Assembly (NCBI RefSeq): GCF_030812675.1
Contig: NZ_JAUSTE010000003.1
Span: 62,001-126,000, forward strand
DNA length: 64,000 nt
Direction: 5' to 3'
From: Sinomonas atrocyanea
GTDB lineage: Bacteria; Actinomycetota; Actinomycetes; Actinomycetales; Micrococcaceae
Position 1 is the stretch's first letter, and each line of letters begins with the position of its first letter. Positions 42,032 to 52,050 of this stretch are shown piece by piece. The position numbers and the translations under genes were made by a program. The notes under the pieces were generated by a model that was given only the letters and a program-made list of their open reading frames with translations, made no database searches and was not told the DNA's origin.

Positions 42032-42990
42032 GTGGTCTTCTTCGTCAGGGTGCTCAGGGCGATGCCGTCGAGGATGTCGTGCTCGCTCGTGACGGCGGTG
42101 GAGATGCGGCCGTCCGTGAGCGCGGACAGCCGGCCGAGGATGCGGCGCCACACGAGCGCCCCGGCGCCGATCACGTCGACGCGGCCGGGGTGCATGTACG
42201 GCAGCTCTGCCCGCTGCGCGTGGGTCAGCCCCAGCAGTGAGGTGCAGGCGTCGGCCACCTGCCCGAGCGGCAGCTCGGCGCCGTGGATGCGCTCGGGCTG
42301 GTAGGCCGGCAGGCGGAGGGCGTGCGCGGTGATGGTCGTGATCGAGCCGGCGACGCCGATCACGGCGGTGGCCTCGGCGAGCGGCACGTCGGCGAGGGCC
42401 TCGTCGATGCCCGCGTCGGCGTCGCGCTCGGCCGCGGCGACCTCCTCGGCGGTGGGCGGATCCGAGCGGAGGTGCCGCTCGGTGAGGCGGACGCAGCCCA
42501 TGTCGATCGAGCGCGCGGCCCGGACCCCGGCGGCGTCGCCGAGGACGAACTCCGTGCTGCCGCCGCCGAGGTCCACCACGAGCACGGGGCGGCCGGCGGC
42601 CAGCGGCAGGACGCTCGCGGCGCCGGCGAAGCTCAGCGCGGCCTCCTCGGCGCCGGGCACGATCTCGGGCTCGACGCCGAAGCGCGCCCGGATGCCGGCG
42701 ACGAACTCGTCGCCGTTGCGCGCGTCCCGCATGGCCGAGGTCGCCACGAAGCGGACGCGCTCGGCGCCCAGGTCACGGACGGTGGCGGCGTAGTCGTCGG
42801 CGGCGGCGAAGGTGCGCTCGAGCGCCTCGGGAGCGAGCATGCCGGTTGCGTCGACGCCCTGGCCCAGGCGGACGACGCGCATCTCGCGGCGGACGTCCGC
42901 CAGGCGGGGCGCGCCGTCGTCGCCGGGACGCGTGTCCGCCACGAGGAGGCGGATCGAATTCGTGCCGCAGTCGATGCCCGCTACCCTCAT
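42028..42990 (-). CDS. exopolyphosphatase / guanosine pentaphosphate phosphohydrolase family
   Basis: The 320-residue protein belongs to the Ppx/GppA branch of the ASKHA fold, which hydrolyses polyphosphate and/or pppGpp. Phosphate and metal loops are VAGIDCGTNSIRLLVAD at the N-terminus, LVVDLGGGSTEFVLGD near residue 138, and GVAGSITTITAHAL near 214. It is the short form of about 320 residues without the C-terminal HD domain, as in actinobacterial Ppx1/Ppx2. The start ATG overlaps the DUF501 stop, and the eno-ftsB-DUF501-ppx order is standard in actinobacteria. Substrate preference cannot be read from sequence. Confidence 0.92.
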   Translation of the reverse strand: MRVAGIDCGTNSIRLLVADTRPGDDGAPRLADVRREMRVVRLGQGVDATGMLAPEALERTFAAADDYAATVRDLGAERVRFVATSAMRDARNGDEFVAGIRARFGVEPEIVPGAEEAALSFAGAASVLPLAAGRPVLVVDLGGGSTEFVLGDAAGVRAARSIDMGCVRLTERHLRSDPPTAEEVAAAERDADAGIDEALADVPLAEATAVIGVAGSITTITAHALRLPAYQPERIHGAELPLGQVADACTSLLGLTHAQRAELPYMHPGRVDVIGAGALVWRRILGRLSALTDGRISTAVTSEHDILDGIALSTLTKKTT

Positions 42991-43679
42991 GCCCGCTCCT
43001 CCCCCGCCGCGTCCTCTCGCTCGGCGGGGTCCCCGGCGGTGTCCATCCGCCGGACGGGCGCGGGCCGGCCGGTCATCGCGGGCAGCCCCTGCGGGCCGTG
43101 GCGGGAGAGGTCCCGGTCGGGGGCCTGCCCCTCCGTGTCCCAGGCCCCCGCGCAGGAGCAGGCGTCGGGCGTCCACCAGGCCGAGATGCCCTCGACCGCC
43201 TCGTCGCCGAGCGGGTTGACCCCGGGTCCGAGTGCGAGCGACTGGCCCACGAGCACGTGGAGGCACTTGACCCGGGTCGGCATCCCGCCGGCGGAGACGC
43301 CGTCGATCTCCGGGACGGGGCCGGTGCCCGCGCGGCGGCCGATCTCCTCGCGCGCCGAGAGGTAGGCCTCGTGCGCCCGGCGGTACGCGGCGGCCAGTTC
43401 GGGGTCGGCGACCAGCCTGTCGTTCATCTCGGCCATCATCCCGGCGGCCTCGAGGCGCGAGACCGCGGAGGTGATGACGGGATGGGTCAGGTAGAAGGTA
43501 GTGGGGAACGGGGTGCCGTTGGACAGCCGCGGAGCGGTCGCAGCCACGAGCGGGTTCCCGCACACGCAGCGGGCCGGGATGGCGACCACGTCGCGCACCG
43601 GGCGCCCGAGCTGGCGGCTCAGGGTCTCGAGGTCCGCCGGCGTCGGGGCGTCGGCGGGCGGCTGGGGGGTCTCGGTCAC
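42987..43679 (-). CDS. DUF501 domain protein
   Basis: The 230-residue protein matches DUF501, a conserved actinobacterial family of unknown function. Conserved parts are the cysteine pair in PARCVCGNPLVAATAPRL, the YLTHPVITSAVSRLEA helix, and GGMPTRVKCLHVLVGQSL with Cys-x-His, followed by NPLGDEA. A further CSC near the end of the domain (PDACSCAGAW) suggests a metal site built from Cys and His. The tail after about residue 190 is Arg/Pro/Asp-rich. The GTG at 43679 has only a weak ribosome-binding site. It lies between ftsB and ppx with overlapping codons, its usual place. Confidence 0.85.
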   Translation of the reverse strand: MTETPQPPADAPTPADLETLSRQLGRPVRDVVAIPARCVCGNPLVAATAPRLSNGTPFPTTFYLTHPVITSAVSRLEAAGMMAEMNDRLVADPELAAAYRRAHEAYLSAREEIGRRAGTGPVPEIDGVSAGGMPTRVKCLHVLVGQSLALGPGVNPLGDEAVEGISAWWTPDACSCAGAWDTEGQAPDRDLSRHGPQGLPAMTGRPAPVRRMDTAGDPAEREDAAGEERA

Positions 43680-43770
43680 GGGGATCTCACTGTCCTTGGT
43701 CTGGTCGGGCGCGCACGACGCCGCCCTGCCGCCTTCTCGCTGGGGCGGCACCGCGGGCACCGCGCCGGGC

Positions 43771-44358
43771 TCAGTCGGTCGCGGCCCGCACGAACGCGTC
43801 CCAGAAGCCCTGGGTCCACGGCGTGTCGCCGGCCGCCGGGGTCTGCGTCCCGCTGCTCGCGGCGGCCGGGGTGCCGTCCTCGCCGAAGACCCAGTACGAG
43901 GTCTCGCCGGGCATCACCATGTTAATGCGGTCGCGGGCCTGCTGCTTGACGTAGTTGGGGTCCTCCCACCGGGCGATGGACTGCTTGAGCGAGTCCTGCT
44001 CGGCGTGCTTCGCAGCGATGTCTGCCTGGAGGGAGCTGATCTCGGCCCGCTGGCCGAGGAAGACGCGGACGGTCGGGGCCAGCATGATCGTGATGGCGAC
44101 GAGGACCACGGCGAGGGCGATGATGCGGCCGGAGAACGCCCGCGCCGGCACGGGGGCGCTGTCCACGGAGACCGGGGTCTTGAGCGGGACCTTCGGCCCG
44201 GTCCGGCGCTTCGCACCGCCCGGCGGCCTGGGTGCCCTGGGGGCGGCCTTGGGAGCAGGCGCCGCGTCCTGGGCCGGCTCCGCGGGGGCGGCGGGCGCGG
44301 CCGGCGAGGGTCGCTTCGGGGCCGGCGTGCGGGGCACGGCCGGTCGACGCGTCGCCAT
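43771..44358 (-). CDS. ftsB: FtsB/DivIC-type septum formation initiator
   Basis: The 195-residue protein has a long Ala/Pro-rich cytoplasmic region (about residues 1-78), one membrane segment (IIALAVVLVAITIMLAPTV, about 79-97) and an outside coiled coil (LGQRAEISSLQADIAAKHAEQDSLK) ended by the family motif WEDPNYVKQQARDRINMVMPGE. FtsB links FtsL and FtsQ in the division complex. ATG at 44358 has AAGGAG upstream. It follows eno on the same strand after a strong hairpin, so it may be read through from eno or from its own promoter. Confidence 0.92.
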   Translation of the reverse strand: MATRRPAVPRTPAPKRPSPAAPAAPAEPAQDAAPAPKAAPRAPRPPGGAKRRTGPKVPLKTPVSVDSAPVPARAFSGRIIALAVVLVAITIMLAPTVRVFLGQRAEISSLQADIAAKHAEQDSLKQSIARWEDPNYVKQQARDRINMVMPGETSYWVFGEDGTPAAASSGTQTPAAGDTPWTQGFWDAFVRAATD

Positions 44359-44423
44359 GGAAGCTCCTTGGGTTGGTCTCCTGTGTGCGGCCGGCCCGCG
44401 GGGGCCGGCACCTGCCCGATGCG

Positions 44424-44461
44424 CCGCGGCGGCCATCGTCATTCCACGATAGCCGCCGCGG
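44424..44461. terminator. hairpin between eno and ftsB
   Basis: Bases 44424-44439 pair with 44446-44461, a 16-bp stem with one C-A mismatch and a 6-nt loop. It is about 68 bp after the eno stop and 66 bp before ftsB. It probably ends or weakens eno transcription before the division gene. Confidence 0.6.
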
Positions 44462-44528
44462 GGCGCGTTTCCGCGCAGGTGCCGCCCGCGGTGCCGGTGG
44501 CCGGCGCCTGAGGGCGGAGAGGAGGGTG

Positions 44529-46665
<2,137 letters not shown>

Positions 46666-46706
46666 CTCACGCCTCCCGCCGCACCGTCGGCGCCACCGGG
46701 CCGCGC

Positions 46707-47849
46707 CTACTCGGCCAGGTTCGCGTAGGCCTCGTTGATGTACTCGACGAGGTCCTCGCGGTCCTCGAGCGGCAGGAACGCGGCCTCGGCGGCGTTGAGC
46801 GTGATCTCGAGCAGGTCGTCGAGGTCGTAGTCGAACGCCTCGACGAGGAGCTCGAACTCGTCCGTGAGCGTCACGCCGCTCATGAGCCGGTTGTCGGTGT
46901 TGACCGTGACGTTGAAGCCGAGCTCATAGAGCATGTCGAACGGGTGGTCGAGGATGTCCTCCCCCCAGGCGGCGATCGCGCCGGTCTGGAGGTTCGACGA
47001 CGGGCACAGCTCGAGCGGGATGCCCCGGTCGCGGACCCATGCGGCCAGCTCCCCGAGCGTCACATCCAGGATCGGGACGCCGTCCTCGTCGACCTCGTCG
47101 GTCGATTCGACCGTGATGTCCTCGGCGATGCGCACGCCGTGCCCGAGGCGGAGGGCACGCCCGTCGACGAGGGCCGACTGGATGCTCGCGAGGCCGGCGG
47201 CCTCCCCGGCGTGGACGGTGGCCGGGAAGTTGTTCTGGGCGAGGTAGGTGAAGGCCTCGGCGAAGCGCGAGGGCGGGAACCCGTCCTCGGCCCCGGCGAT
47301 GTCGAACCCGACCGCGCCGCGGTCCCGGTGGCGCACCGCGAGCTCGGCGACCGCCTGGGAGTTGTCGGCGTGGCGCATGGCCGTGACGAGCTGGCCGACG
47401 GCGATGACGCGGCCGGACTCCTCGACGGCGGCCATGCCGTCCTCGAGGCCGGCCTGGACCGCCTCGACGGCCTCGTCGAGGGTGAGGCCGTCGGTGAGGT
47501 GCTGCTCGGGCGCCCAGCGCACCTCGCCGTACACCACGCCGTCGTCCGCGAGGTCCTCGACGAACTCCTTCGCGACGCGGCGCAGCGCCGGGGCGGTCTG
47601 CATCACGGCGATCGTGTGGTCGAACGTCTCGAGGTACCGGGGCAGGGAGCCGGAGTCCGCGGCGTCGCGGAACCACTGCCCGAGGGCCACGGGGTCCGTG
47701 GACGGGAGCTCGTGGCCGATCTCGGCGGCGAGCTCGATGATGGTCGCGGGGCGCAGGCCGCCGTCGAGGTGGTCGTGGAGGGAGACCTTGGGCAGCGCCC
47801 GGAGGTCGAAGGAGAGGTCCGGGGCGGCGTCGATGTTCGGCTCAGTCAC
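46707..47849 (-). CDS. add: adenosine deaminase
   Basis: The 380-residue amidohydrolase deaminates adenosine to inosine. Zinc and catalytic residues are in KVSLHDHLDGGLRP (H-x-H, about residues 23-25), FPATVHAGEAAGLASIQSAL (His and catalytic Glu), LRLGHGVRI, and VTVNTDNRLMSGVTLTDEF with the final Asp. Length and motifs favour adenosine over adenine or N6-modified substrates. The gene has its own leaderless-type start (TAGAGT 6 nt upstream) and is near cdd, deoA and the BmpA transporter, so it is likely part of nucleoside salvage. Confidence 0.93.
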   Translation of the reverse strand: MTEPNIDAAPDLSFDLRALPKVSLHDHLDGGLRPATIIELAAEIGHELPSTDPVALGQWFRDAADSGSLPRYLETFDHTIAVMQTAPALRRVAKEFVEDLADDGVVYGEVRWAPEQHLTDGLTLDEAVEAVQAGLEDGMAAVEESGRVIAVGQLVTAMRHADNSQAVAELAVRHRDRGAVGFDIAGAEDGFPPSRFAEAFTYLAQNNFPATVHAGEAAGLASIQSALVDGRALRLGHGVRIAEDITVESTDEVDEDGVPILDVTLGELAAWVRDRGIPLELCPSSNLQTGAIAAWGEDILDHPFDMLYELGFNVTVNTDNRLMSGVTLTDEFELLVEAFDYDLDDLLEITLNAAEAAFLPLEDREDLVEYINEAYANLAE

Positions 47850-47855
47850 GGCTCA

Positions 47856-47861
47856 ACTCTA
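47856..47861 (-). promoter_or_regulatory. -10 box (TAGAGT) for leaderless add
   Basis: On the minus strand TAGAGT ends 6 nt before the GTG at 47849. Confidence 0.55.
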
Positions 47862-47892
47862 TTGAAGCCGGGGGCCTCAGGCCACCGGGGGC

Positions 47893-48633
47893 TCACTCCC
47901 CCGGGGTGGGCGTGGCCTCGCGGTCGCGCGGCGCGTAGTCGTCGGCGGGCGCGTGGGGCCGCAGGCCCAGTTCGCGCTCGTGCTCGGCGGTGGCCGCGGC
48001 GGCCGCGCGGCGGGCGTCGACCGTGTCGCGCCAGCGGTGGAAGACCGTGATGCTGTGGTCGAGGAGCACGCCGAGGACGAGGGCGAACGCGACGGCGACG
48101 ACCACGCTGAGCAGCGGGTTGTGGTGCAGCCATGGGAAGGAGCTCGCGAGCAGGCCGACGCCCAGCGAGTAGCCCACCCACGTGAGGCACGCGAACGCGT
48201 CGAGCCAGAAGAAGGTGCGGTGCCGGAACCCGGTGCTGCCGGAGACGTAGTTGACCGCCACGCGGCCCCACGGGATGTACCTGGCCGTGAAGATCAGCAC
48301 GGCGCCGCGTTTGTCGAGCTCGTGGCGGGCCCAGCCGAAGACCTTCTGCACGCGTGGACGCCGCATCCACTTCCACCGGTCGGTGCCGATCCTGCGCCCG
48401 AGGAGGTAGGCCACGTTGTCCCCGGCCATCGCCCCGATGAGCGCGGTGGCGCCGAGGATCCACAGATTCGGCTCCCCGGAATGGCGCCAGTATGCGGCGA
48501 GCGCCACGATGAGCGTCTCGCTCGGCACGATCATCGCGAAGCCGTCGATGAAGAAGAAGATGAGGAGGATCGGGTAGATCCACCATTGGCCCGCAGCGTG
48601 GAGGATCGCGTGATCGATGAAGGTCAACGACAT
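47893..48633 (-). CDS. DedA family membrane protein
   Basis: The 246-residue protein matches the DedA/VTT family: FFIDGFAMIVPSETLIVALA with the acidic residues of the first re-entrant region, GAMAGDNVAYLLGRRIG, and FTARYIPWGRVAVNYVSGST with the conserved Arg residues. Members are thought to flip lipids such as undecaprenyl phosphate or phosphatidylethanolamine and keep membrane potential. The tail after about residue 200 is Arg/Glu-rich and cytoplasmic. ATG at 48633 follows GGAGGAG. It sits between add and deoA without a functional link. Confidence 0.9.
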   Translation of the reverse strand: MSLTFIDHAILHAAGQWWIYPILLIFFFIDGFAMIVPSETLIVALAAYWRHSGEPNLWILGATALIGAMAGDNVAYLLGRRIGTDRWKWMRRPRVQKVFGWARHELDKRGAVLIFTARYIPWGRVAVNYVSGSTGFRHRTFFWLDAFACLTWVGYSLGVGLLASSFPWLHHNPLLSVVVAVAFALVLGVLLDHSITVFHRWRDTVDARRAAAAATAEHERELGLRPHAPADDYAPRDREATPTPGE

Positions 48634-48756
48634 GCGGTGGTGCTCCTCCGGAAACTGGGCCTCCTCCAGTGTCCCATGCGCGGGCCCCGGCGGCCATCCG
48701 TCCAAAGGTCCTGCATCGCCGCGGCGGCGCTCCTCCCCGCGGACGACGCCGGCCCT

Positions 48757-48781
48757 CCCCCGGGCGGAGACGCCCCCGGGG
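48757..48781. terminator. GC-rich hairpin downstream of deoA
   Basis: CCCCGGGCG (48758-48766) pairs with 48771-48781 with a 2-nt bulge and a GAGA loop. It lies about 45 bp beyond the deoA stop, in a 194-bp gap that otherwise shows nothing clear, and probably ends the bmpA-cdd-deoA transcript. Confidence 0.5.
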
Positions 48782-48827
48782 CTCGGGGCCGGGCGTCGGG
48801 CGCCGGCTCGGGGCCGGCCGCCGGGTG

Positions 48828-50156
48828 CTAGGCGATGCGGTCGAGGATCAGCGGGCGCGCCGGGCGGGACCCCTCGGGAGCGATCGTGACCGCGCCCTCG
48901 AGGGCCTCGCGGGCGCGGCCGAAGCGCTCGGGGGTGTCGGTCAGGAGCGTCATGAGCGGCTCGCCGGCGCGGACGGTCGCGCCGGGCTTGGCGTGCAGCC
49001 GCACGCCGGCTCCGGACTGGACGGCGTCCTCCTTGCGCGCCCGGCCGGCACCGAGCCGCCACGCGGCGATGCCGACCGAGAGCGCGTCGAGGCCCACGAG
49101 GGCTCCGTCCGCCGGGGCGTAGACCGTCTCCGACTCCTTGGCGCGCGGGAGCGGGGCGTCCGGGTCGCCGCCCTGGGCGGCGATCATGCGGCGCCACACG
49201 TCCATCGCCCGGCCGTCGCGGAGCGCCTGGGCCGGATCGCCCTGCACGCCGGAGGCCTCGAGCATCTCCTCGGCCAGCCGGACCGTGAGGGCCACGACGT
49301 CCTCCGGGCCGCCGCCTGCGAGGACCTCGAGGGACTCCTCGACCTCGATCGCGTTCCCGGCGGTGAGACCGAGCGGCGTCTCCATGTCGGTCAGCAGCGC
49401 CACGGTGCGCACCCCGGCGTCCTGGCCGAGGGCCACCATCGTCTCGGCGAGCTCGCGGGCGCTGGCGGTGTCCTTCATGAACGCCCCCGAGCCGACCTTG
49501 ACGTCGAGAACCAGCGCGCCGGTCCCCTCGGCGATCTTCTTGCTCATGATCGAGGAGGCGATGAGCGGGATCGCCTCGACCGTGCCGGTGACGTCGCGCA
49601 GCGCGTAGAGCTTCTTGTCCGCCGGGGCGAGGCCCGCTCCCGCGGCGCAAATGACCGCCCCGACATCGTCGAGCTGGGCCATCATCTCCTCGTTGCTCAG
49701 GGAGGCGCGCCAGCCGGGGACGGACTCGAGCTTGTCCAGGGTGCCGCCCGTGTGGCCCAGGCCGCGGCCGGAGAGCTGCGGGACGGCCACCCCGAACACG
49801 GCCACGAGGGGTGCGAGCGGGAGCGTGATCTTGTCCCCGACCCCGCCGGTCGAGTGCTTGTCGGCCGTGGGCCGCTGTCCGCCGGAGCGGCTGCGGAGTG
49901 AAGAGAAGTCGAGCCGCTCGCCCGAGGCGATCATCGCCGTCGTCCATCGGGCGGTCTCGCGGTGCGTCATGCCGTTGAGGAGGATCGCCATGGCGAGCGC
50001 GGACATCTGCTCGTCCGCGACGGCCCCCCGTGTGTAGGCGTCGATGACCCAGTCGATCTGGGTGTCGCTGAGCTCGCGCCGGTCGCGCTTCGCCCGGATG
50101 ACGTCGACGGCGTCGTGCGCTTCCGCGGCACGCGCCCCGTTCCCGGAGGTGGTCAC
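48828..50156 (-). CDS. deoA: thymidine phosphorylase
   Basis: The 442-residue protein is a pyrimidine-nucleoside phosphorylase that splits thymidine (and often uridine or deoxyuridine) with phosphate. The signature SGRGLGHTGGTLDKLESVPG is at about residues 119-138, with KHSTGGVGDKITLPLAPLVA before it (phosphate loop) and LVLDVKVGSGAFMKD after it. The C-terminal lipoyl-like domain has VYAPADGALVGLDALSVG. The GTG start is 18 bp after the cdd stop, so cdd-deoA is one unit and belongs with the BmpA transporter upstream. Confidence 0.94.
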   Translation of the reverse strand: MTTSGNGARAAEAHDAVDVIRAKRDRRELSDTQIDWVIDAYTRGAVADEQMSALAMAILLNGMTHRETARWTTAMIASGERLDFSSLRSRSGGQRPTADKHSTGGVGDKITLPLAPLVAVFGVAVPQLSGRGLGHTGGTLDKLESVPGWRASLSNEEMMAQLDDVGAVICAAGAGLAPADKKLYALRDVTGTVEAIPLIASSIMSKKIAEGTGALVLDVKVGSGAFMKDTASARELAETMVALGQDAGVRTVALLTDMETPLGLTAGNAIEVEESLEVLAGGGPEDVVALTVRLAEEMLEASGVQGDPAQALRDGRAMDVWRRMIAAQGGDPDAPLPRAKESETVYAPADGALVGLDALSVGIAAWRLGAGRARKEDAVQSGAGVRLHAKPGATVRAGEPLMTLLTDTPERFGRAREALEGAVTIAPEGSRPARPLILDRIA

Positions 50157-50174
50157 TGGTGTCCTTCCGTCGGA

Positions 50175-50594
50175 TCAGTTCTGCAGGTTCTGCGGCCCGA
50201 ACGCGTCGGGGAGCACCTCGTCCATGGTCCGCACGCCGCTGACGGTGAGCAGCACCATCCCGGGCGCGCGGAACTCGTAGAGGAGCTGGCGGCAGCGGCC
50301 GCAGGGCATGAGCACGCTGCCGGCGGCGTCGACGCAGGCGAAGGCCGCGATCCGGCCGCCCCCGCCGAGCCGCAGCTGGCCCACGAGCGTGCACTCGGCG
50401 CAGAGCGTGAGCCCGTACGAGGCGTTCTCGACGTTGCAGCCGGTGACGATCCGACCGTCGTCGGTCAGTGCCGCGGCGCCGACGGGGAACCGGGAGTACG
50501 GCGCGTAGGCCGTCCGCATGGCGTCCGTGGCCGCGGCGGTGAGGGCCGCCCAGTCGACCGCGGCCTCCGGCTGGGCCGGCTCACTGCTTGACAT
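50175..50594 (-). CDS. cdd: cytidine deaminase
   Basis: The 139-residue protein is a small tetrameric-type cytidine deaminase. The zinc site is visible as CAECTLVGQL (Cys with catalytic Glu, about residues 65-67) and PCGRCRQLLYEF (two Cys, about 97-104). The substrate loop is YSRFPVGAAALTDDG and GCNVENASYGLTLCAE. It makes uridine for deoA or other salvage. Its ATG at 50594 lies inside the end of the upstream permease gene (14-bp overlap), which shows it belongs to the transporter operon. Confidence 0.95.
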   Translation of the reverse strand: MSSSEPAQPEAAVDWAALTAAATDAMRTAYAPYSRFPVGAAALTDDGRIVTGCNVENASYGLTLCAECTLVGQLRLGGGGRIAAFACVDAAGSVLMPCGRCRQLLYEFRAPGMVLLTVSGVRTMDEVLPDAFGPQNLQN

Positions 50595-52050
50595 ACGGGA
50601 TCCCCTCCATGGCCGGCGGCCGCGAGCGGCCGACGAGGCCGGCCACGGCGAACACGGTGACGACGTACGGGAGCATGGCCATGAACTGGCTCGGGACGGG
50701 CGAGCCGATGATCGTGATGATGCTCTGCAGGTTGTCGGCGAAGCCGAACAGGAGGGAGGCCAGGAAGGCCCCGATCGGGTTCCAGCGCCCGAAGATCAGG
50801 GCGGCGAGGGCGATGTAGCCGCGGCCGGCGGACATCTCCTTGCTGAAGGCGTCCACGGCCACGAGGGTGAAGAACGATCCGCCGATGCCGGCGACGGCCC
50901 CGCCGAGGATGGTGTTCCAGAACCGGGTCCGGTTCACGTTCACGCCCAGGGTGTCCGCCGCCTGCGGGTGCTCCCCGACGGCCCGCACGCGCAGGCCCCA
51001 GCGGGTGTGGAACAGGCCCACATAGACCACCACGACGGCGATGTACATCAGGTAGCCCACGAGCGACTGGCGGAACAGGATCGGGCCGATCACCGGCACG
51101 TCGGCCAGGATCGGGATCTCGATGTTCCCCAGGTGCGGCGGCTTGTTGAGGCCGTCGGGGTCCTCGGTGAGCAGGGTCGAGAAGAGGAAGTTGGTCAGCC
51201 CGACCACGAGCACGTTGAGGACCACGCCGACGATGATCTGGTTCACGAGGTACTTGATGCTCACGAGTGCGAGCACCAGGGAGACGAGCGCCCCGGCCAC
51301 CGCAGCCGCGACCAGGCCCACGTATACGTTGTGCGCGAGGGTCGCGCCGACCGCGGCGCTGAAGGCGCCCATGAGCAGCTGGCCCTCGATCGCGATGTTG
51401 ACGATCCCGGAGCGCTCGCACAGGACTCCGGAGAGGGAGCCGAACACGAGCGGGACCGAGAGCGTCACGGCGCCCGCGAGCAGGCCGGCGAGGGAGATGA
51501 ACGGGGTCTGGTCGCGGCCGCCGGCCACGATCCATACGAGGAAGCCCACGAGGAAGGCGACCGCGAAGACTGCGCCGACCCAGCCCGGCGTCGTGCGCCG
51601 CGCGGACGTGAGCCACACCGAGTAGGCCGCGCCTGCGAGCATGACCGCCGAGGCGAGCCATCCGACGACCGGCGAGCTCACCGTGATGACGGTGACGCCG
51701 GCGACGCCCAGGAGCGCCAGGAGGAAGACGACGGCCGCGGCGGCGAGGGCCCCGGTGGTCCAGCGGGCGGGCGCGCGTCCGGAGCGGGTGCCCCTGAACC
51801 GGAGGTACCCGAACCAGGCCGCGGCCACGAGCGCGACGGCCAGCGCGAGCCATGCGGCGAGCCCGGAGGCCTCACGCCCCGCGTCGACCAGGCCGAACGA
51901 GGCACTCTTGCTGCCCGAGAGCGCGCCGAACAGGACCGTGCCGGCCACAGCGAGGAGGCTGAGGCCGATGGGGGCCTTGCGGGACACCGGCGCGGCGGCG
52001 GGGCCGGGCCGGGCGTCCTGCGGGGCCGGGGCCGCTGCAGTGGTGCTCAT
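50581..52050 (-). CDS. BmpA-type nucleoside ABC transporter permease, second subunit
   Basis: The 489-residue protein has about 10-12 membrane segments. The permease core (after about residue 190) has PLVFGSLSGVLCERSGIVNIAIEGQ, the signature of the BmpA-associated purine/nucleoside permeases, and later AVGEHPQAADTLGVNVNRTRFWN, the ATPase-coupling block. It is longer than typical partners (about 300-320 residues) because of an N-terminal part with five extra hydrophobic segments (about residues 25-190) of unknown role. The ATG overlaps the stop of the first permease as ATGA, and its end overlaps cdd. Confidence 0.9.
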   Translation of the reverse strand: MSTTAAAPAPQDARPGPAAAPVSRKAPIGLSLLAVAGTVLFGALSGSKSASFGLVDAGREASGLAAWLALAVALVAAAWFGYLRFRGTRSGRAPARWTTGALAAAAVVFLLALLGVAGVTVITVSSPVVGWLASAVMLAGAAYSVWLTSARRTTPGWVGAVFAVAFLVGFLVWIVAGGRDQTPFISLAGLLAGAVTLSVPLVFGSLSGVLCERSGIVNIAIEGQLLMGAFSAAVGATLAHNVYVGLVAAAVAGALVSLVLALVSIKYLVNQIIVGVVLNVLVVGLTNFLFSTLLTEDPDGLNKPPHLGNIEIPILADVPVIGPILFRQSLVGYLMYIAVVVVYVGLFHTRWGLRVRAVGEHPQAADTLGVNVNRTRFWNTILGGAVAGIGGSFFTLVAVDAFSKEMSAGRGYIALAALIFGRWNPIGAFLASLLFGFADNLQSIITIIGSPVPSQFMAMLPYVVTVFAVAGLVGRSRPPAMEGIPYVKQ

